DNA of 13,245 nucleotides from assembly GCA_964545285.1 (NCBI GenBank), contig CAZJEW010000030.1, positions 1-13,245 of the forward strand, in the 5' to 3' direction. The translations under genes and the position numbers were made by a program. This document shows positions 11,641-13,245 of the stretch, piece by piece. The notes under the pieces were generated by a model. It was not told where the DNA came from. It did not search any database and saw nothing but the letters and a program-made list of their open reading frames with translations. The stretch's first letter is position 1; each line of letters begins with the position of its first letter. The stretch is from CAG-1000 sp964545285. GTDB lineage: Bacteria > Bacillota_I > Bacilli_A > RF39 > UBA660.

Positions 11641-12494
11641 TTTCTTATACATTCTATCTCATACTTATATGGTGGGGTTTCCTCTTTAGAATTTCTATTA
11701 ATATATGGTGTCTCAAGAATAAAAGGAATATTATTTAATCTTGAATTATATATAACATTTATTAAAGTATCAAATCCTATTGTTCCGTAACCTATATTTT
11801 CATGTCTATCTTTATGACTTCCTATAGAATTTATACTATCATTAACATGAATACATTTTATTTTATCAATACCAATTTCTTTATCAAATTCATCTAAGAA
11901 CTTATCAAACTCTTTTAAGTCAATTCCAGAGTCATTCATATGACAAGTATCAAGACATACCCCTATCCTATTTTTATCTTCAATTAAGTCTATAATTGCT
12001 TTCAATTCATTTATAGAAGTACCAAGTTCATTACCTTTACCAGACATAAATTCAAGTAATATAATAACATCATTAGAAGAAGAAAAAGCGATATTAATAC
12101 CATTAGCAATATTTCTAATACCATCAGATCTACTAACATTAACAGCACTTCCAGGATGAAGAACTAATTTATTAAAACCAAGAGTATTAACTCTATTAAG
12201 TTCATCAATTAAAAAATCTATATAAAACTTGTACTTTCTTTCATCACTATTATTAGCAAGATTAATAATATATGGAGAATGAACAATAACATTATTAGAA
12301 TCAATATTATTATCAAGCATTAACTTATATGCTTCATAACTAATATTATCGTCAATATCATATCTTAAAGTACTTTGAGTCGGTCCAGTATAAAACATAA
12401 AAGTGTTAGCATTGTAACTTATAGCTTCTTTTACACTACCAACTAACTGATCACTTTTATTAAATCTCACATGAGAACCAATTATTATATTCAT
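11616..12494 (-). CDS. nfo: Deoxyribonuclease IV (AP endonuclease, EndoIV)
   Basis: The enzyme cuts DNA at abasic sites during base excision repair, using three zinc ions in a TIM barrel. Nine metal ligands can be placed by position against E. coli Nfo: H72, H113, E148, D182, H185, H216, D229, H231 and E261, within VHSPY, VLHPGS, LLEFM, LDTCH, IHVND, DRHENIGYGTIG and LETP. The segment after E148 reads FMSGKG, where the family usually has NTAGQG. The length of 292 is normal. The start at 12494 is chosen because AGGTGATGATA lies before it. The GTG at 12503 and ATG at 12500 fall inside this ribosome binding site. It is convergent with the DUF2624-like gene. Confidence 0.95.
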   Translation of the reverse strand: MNIIIGSHVRFNKSDQLVGSVKEAISYNANTFMFYTGPTQSTLRYDIDDNISYEAYKLMLDNNIDSNNVIVHSPYIINLANNSDERKYKFYIDFLIDELNRVNTLGFNKLVLHPGSAVNVSRSDGIRNIANGINIAFSSSNDVIILLEFMSGKGNELGTSINELKAIIDLIEDKNRIGVCLDTCHMNDSGIDLKEFDKFLDEFDKEIGIDKIKCIHVNDSINSIGSHKDRHENIGYGTIGFDTLINVIYNSRLNNIPFILETPYINRNSKEETPPYKYEIECIRNKKFTSFK

Positions 12495-12518
12495 TATCAT
12501 CACCTAAATAATTATATA

Positions 12519-12544
12519 ATAAAAAAAAGACTATTTCTAGTCTT
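12519..12544 (-). terminator. Intrinsic terminator after the prepilin gene
   Basis: On the minus strand the 7-bp stem AAGACTA/TAGTCTT has a GAAA tetraloop and is followed by eight T. It separates the prepilin gene from nfo. Confidence 0.9.
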
Positions 12545-12563
12545 ATGAAACATTTAAAACGTT

Positions 12564-13079
12564 TTATTCTCCAGATACAGTTGATACAGGTGCTGTACAT
12601 GCTTCATTTGGGCTTGATTTAGCAGCAGCAACAGCAAGATCATAATTAGCCTTTTGGTCGTCAACGCTACTAGAATAAATCATGTCTTCAGTAATCTTTG
12701 ATGCAACCTTTCCATCAGATGAACCAGTTATAGATGTACTAAATGCATAATCAGATCCAGCAACAGATACTTGAACAAATTCACCATCACTTCCGACAGA
12801 AATATAATAAGTAAATTCAGTCCCTTGTAATTGTAATGATGTTTGATTACTTGTAGATATACCATTCATACAATTAGTATAAACAGCAGCTCCTCCACCA
12901 TCTAGTACCCATGTAGATTGCGCTTGTTTCATTATAGTTTGAACTTCAGTTTTGAAAGTACCTTTCTTTGCTCCTTGAAACATTCCAATAACATTAGGAA
13001 GTGCAATAACAACTAAAATTGCTAATATAGCTATAACTGCTAACAACTCAACTAATGTAAAACCTTTCTTATTACTCAT
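12564..13079 (-). CDS. Type IV prepilin-like protein
   Basis: The product is 171 residues with a class III signal: a short basic leader MSNKKG, prepilin peptidase cleavage after Gly6, then FTLVELLAVIAILAIL with Phe at +1 and Glu at +5. The hydrophobic helix runs to about residue 34. The globular part is rich in Ser, Ala, Gly and Thr. It contains two Cys, C70 and C161, which could form the disulfide that closes the D-region of pilins. The gene has its own promoter and terminator, so it is monocistronic. No assembly ATPase or prepilin peptidase gene is in the window. It could be a pilus subunit or a competence pseudopilin. The size favours a major pilin-like subunit. The codon mix is less AT-rich than its neighbours, as in highly expressed secreted proteins. 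Confidence 0.9.
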   Translation of the reverse strand: MSNKKGFTLVELLAVIAILAILVVIALPNVIGMFQGAKKGTFKTEVQTIMKQAQSTWVLDGGGAAVYTNCMNGISTSNQTSLQLQGTEFTYYISVGSDGEFVQVSVAGSDYAFSTSITGSSDGKVASKITEDMIYSSSVDDQKANYDLAVAAAKSSPNEACTAPVSTVSGE

Positions 13080-13118
13080 AAAATATCACATTCCTTTCAT
13101 ATTTTCTAACCTAAACTA

Positions 13119-13148
13119 ATTATAACATTTATTTTTTTAAATAGTCAA
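13119..13148 (-). promoter_or_regulatory. Promoter of the prepilin gene
   Basis: On the minus strand the -35 box TTGACT (13143-13148) is followed by an 18-bp spacer and the -10 box TG-T-TATAAT (TATAAT at 13119-13124), an extended -10. The ribosome binding site AAAGGAATGTGAT lies some way before ATG 13079. The GTGAT part extends the match to the 16S rRNA end. Confidence 0.75.
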
Positions 13149-13177
13149 TACATTTTTTTACTATTATACATTATTTA

Positions 13178-13245
13178 TTAATTTGTACTAATTATATATG
13201 GTGTTGTATTAGTTCCATTTCCTTGTAATACAGCTGCACCAGTGC
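13178..13245 (-). CDS. C-terminal end of a surface protein (partial, runs off the window)
   Basis: Only the last 21 codons and the TAA (13178-13180) are present. They read TGAAVLQGNGTNTTPYII and a few more residues. The GxGTxxxPYII pattern is common at the ends of exported repeat or surface proteins in Bacillota. It closely matches the C-terminal part of the remnant at 7975-8164. The main part of the gene lies beyond 13245, so the function cannot be read. It lies upstream of the prepilin gene on the same strand, but that gene has its own promoter. Confidence 0.7.
   Translation of the reverse strand, partial: TGAAVLQGNGTNTTPYIISTN
13189..13233 (-). repeat. 45-bp direct repeat, copy 2 (in partial gene)
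   Basis: This is the partner of 7992-8036, same orientation, with 41 of 45 bases equal. It encodes VLQGNGT..TPYII near the C-terminus of the partial gene. Confidence 0.85.

Noticed and set aside
7992..13233. Direct repeats as ends of a mobile element
   Set aside because: The repeats are coding ends of paralogous genes, no transposase or integrase lies between, and the interval holds core genes such as rpmG, efp and nfo.

Overview
The window is very AT-rich DNA with tightly packed genes and simple hairpin-plus-T-run terminators. The gene content is that of a low-GC Gram-positive bacterium: tmRNA, a T-box leader, rpmG-efp, YnbB, Nfo beside a DUF2624-like protein, and a type IV prepilin. I place it in the class Bacilli, near the uncultured RF39/Erysipelotrichales-type lineages. 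The predicted tmRNA tag ends in AFA, as in mycoplasmas, but TGA acts as a stop at the ends of the dUTPase and DUF2624-like genes, so the standard bacterial code applies. This placement is inference.

Positions 1-1100 carry two tRNAs on the minus strand (Thr-CGT and Gln-CTG), a divergent gene with an ADP-ribosyltransferase-like look, a shared hairpin terminator, and a complete tmRNA on the minus strand. Positions 1100-2860 hold plus-strand membrane genes: a CDP-alcohol phosphatidyltransferase, a membrane-anchored thioredoxin-like protein with CPWC, and a membrane-anchored EIIB-like protein without its phospho-cysteine. The ADP-ribosyltransferase-like gene and the phosphatidyltransferase both look leaderless, because the -10 box lies 6-7 nt before the ATG.

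Positions 2860-5900 are the most interesting part. A multi-pass histidine kinase with a sporulation-kinase-like H-box follows a promoter whose -35 region is covered by three boxes resembling the Spo0A 0A box, at an exact 10-bp period. Converging on the kinase, with their 3' ends overlapping, is a 45-codon gene for a Gly/Ala- and Tyr/Pro-rich protein that resembles spore-coat proteins. Upstream of that gene on the minus strand are a degenerate metallophosphoesterase and a CPBP-family membrane protease, which overlap by one base. Together these suggest a sporulation-related locus, though no core sporulation gene lies in the window.

Positions 5900-9240 are on the minus strand. A T-box leader with a UAC (Tyr) specifier controls dut-tyrS. 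Beyond it lies a broken surface-protein remnant, and then the rpmG-efp-small ORF operon. Positions 9300-11330 hold a plus-strand pair, an SDR oxidoreductase overlapping a YnbB-type PLP enzyme. A DUF2624-like gene then converges on nfo (endonuclease IV), and one hairpin within the overlapping gene ends terminates both. The window ends with a minus-strand type IV prepilin and the last 21 codons of another protein, whose 3' end matches the remnant near 8 kb.
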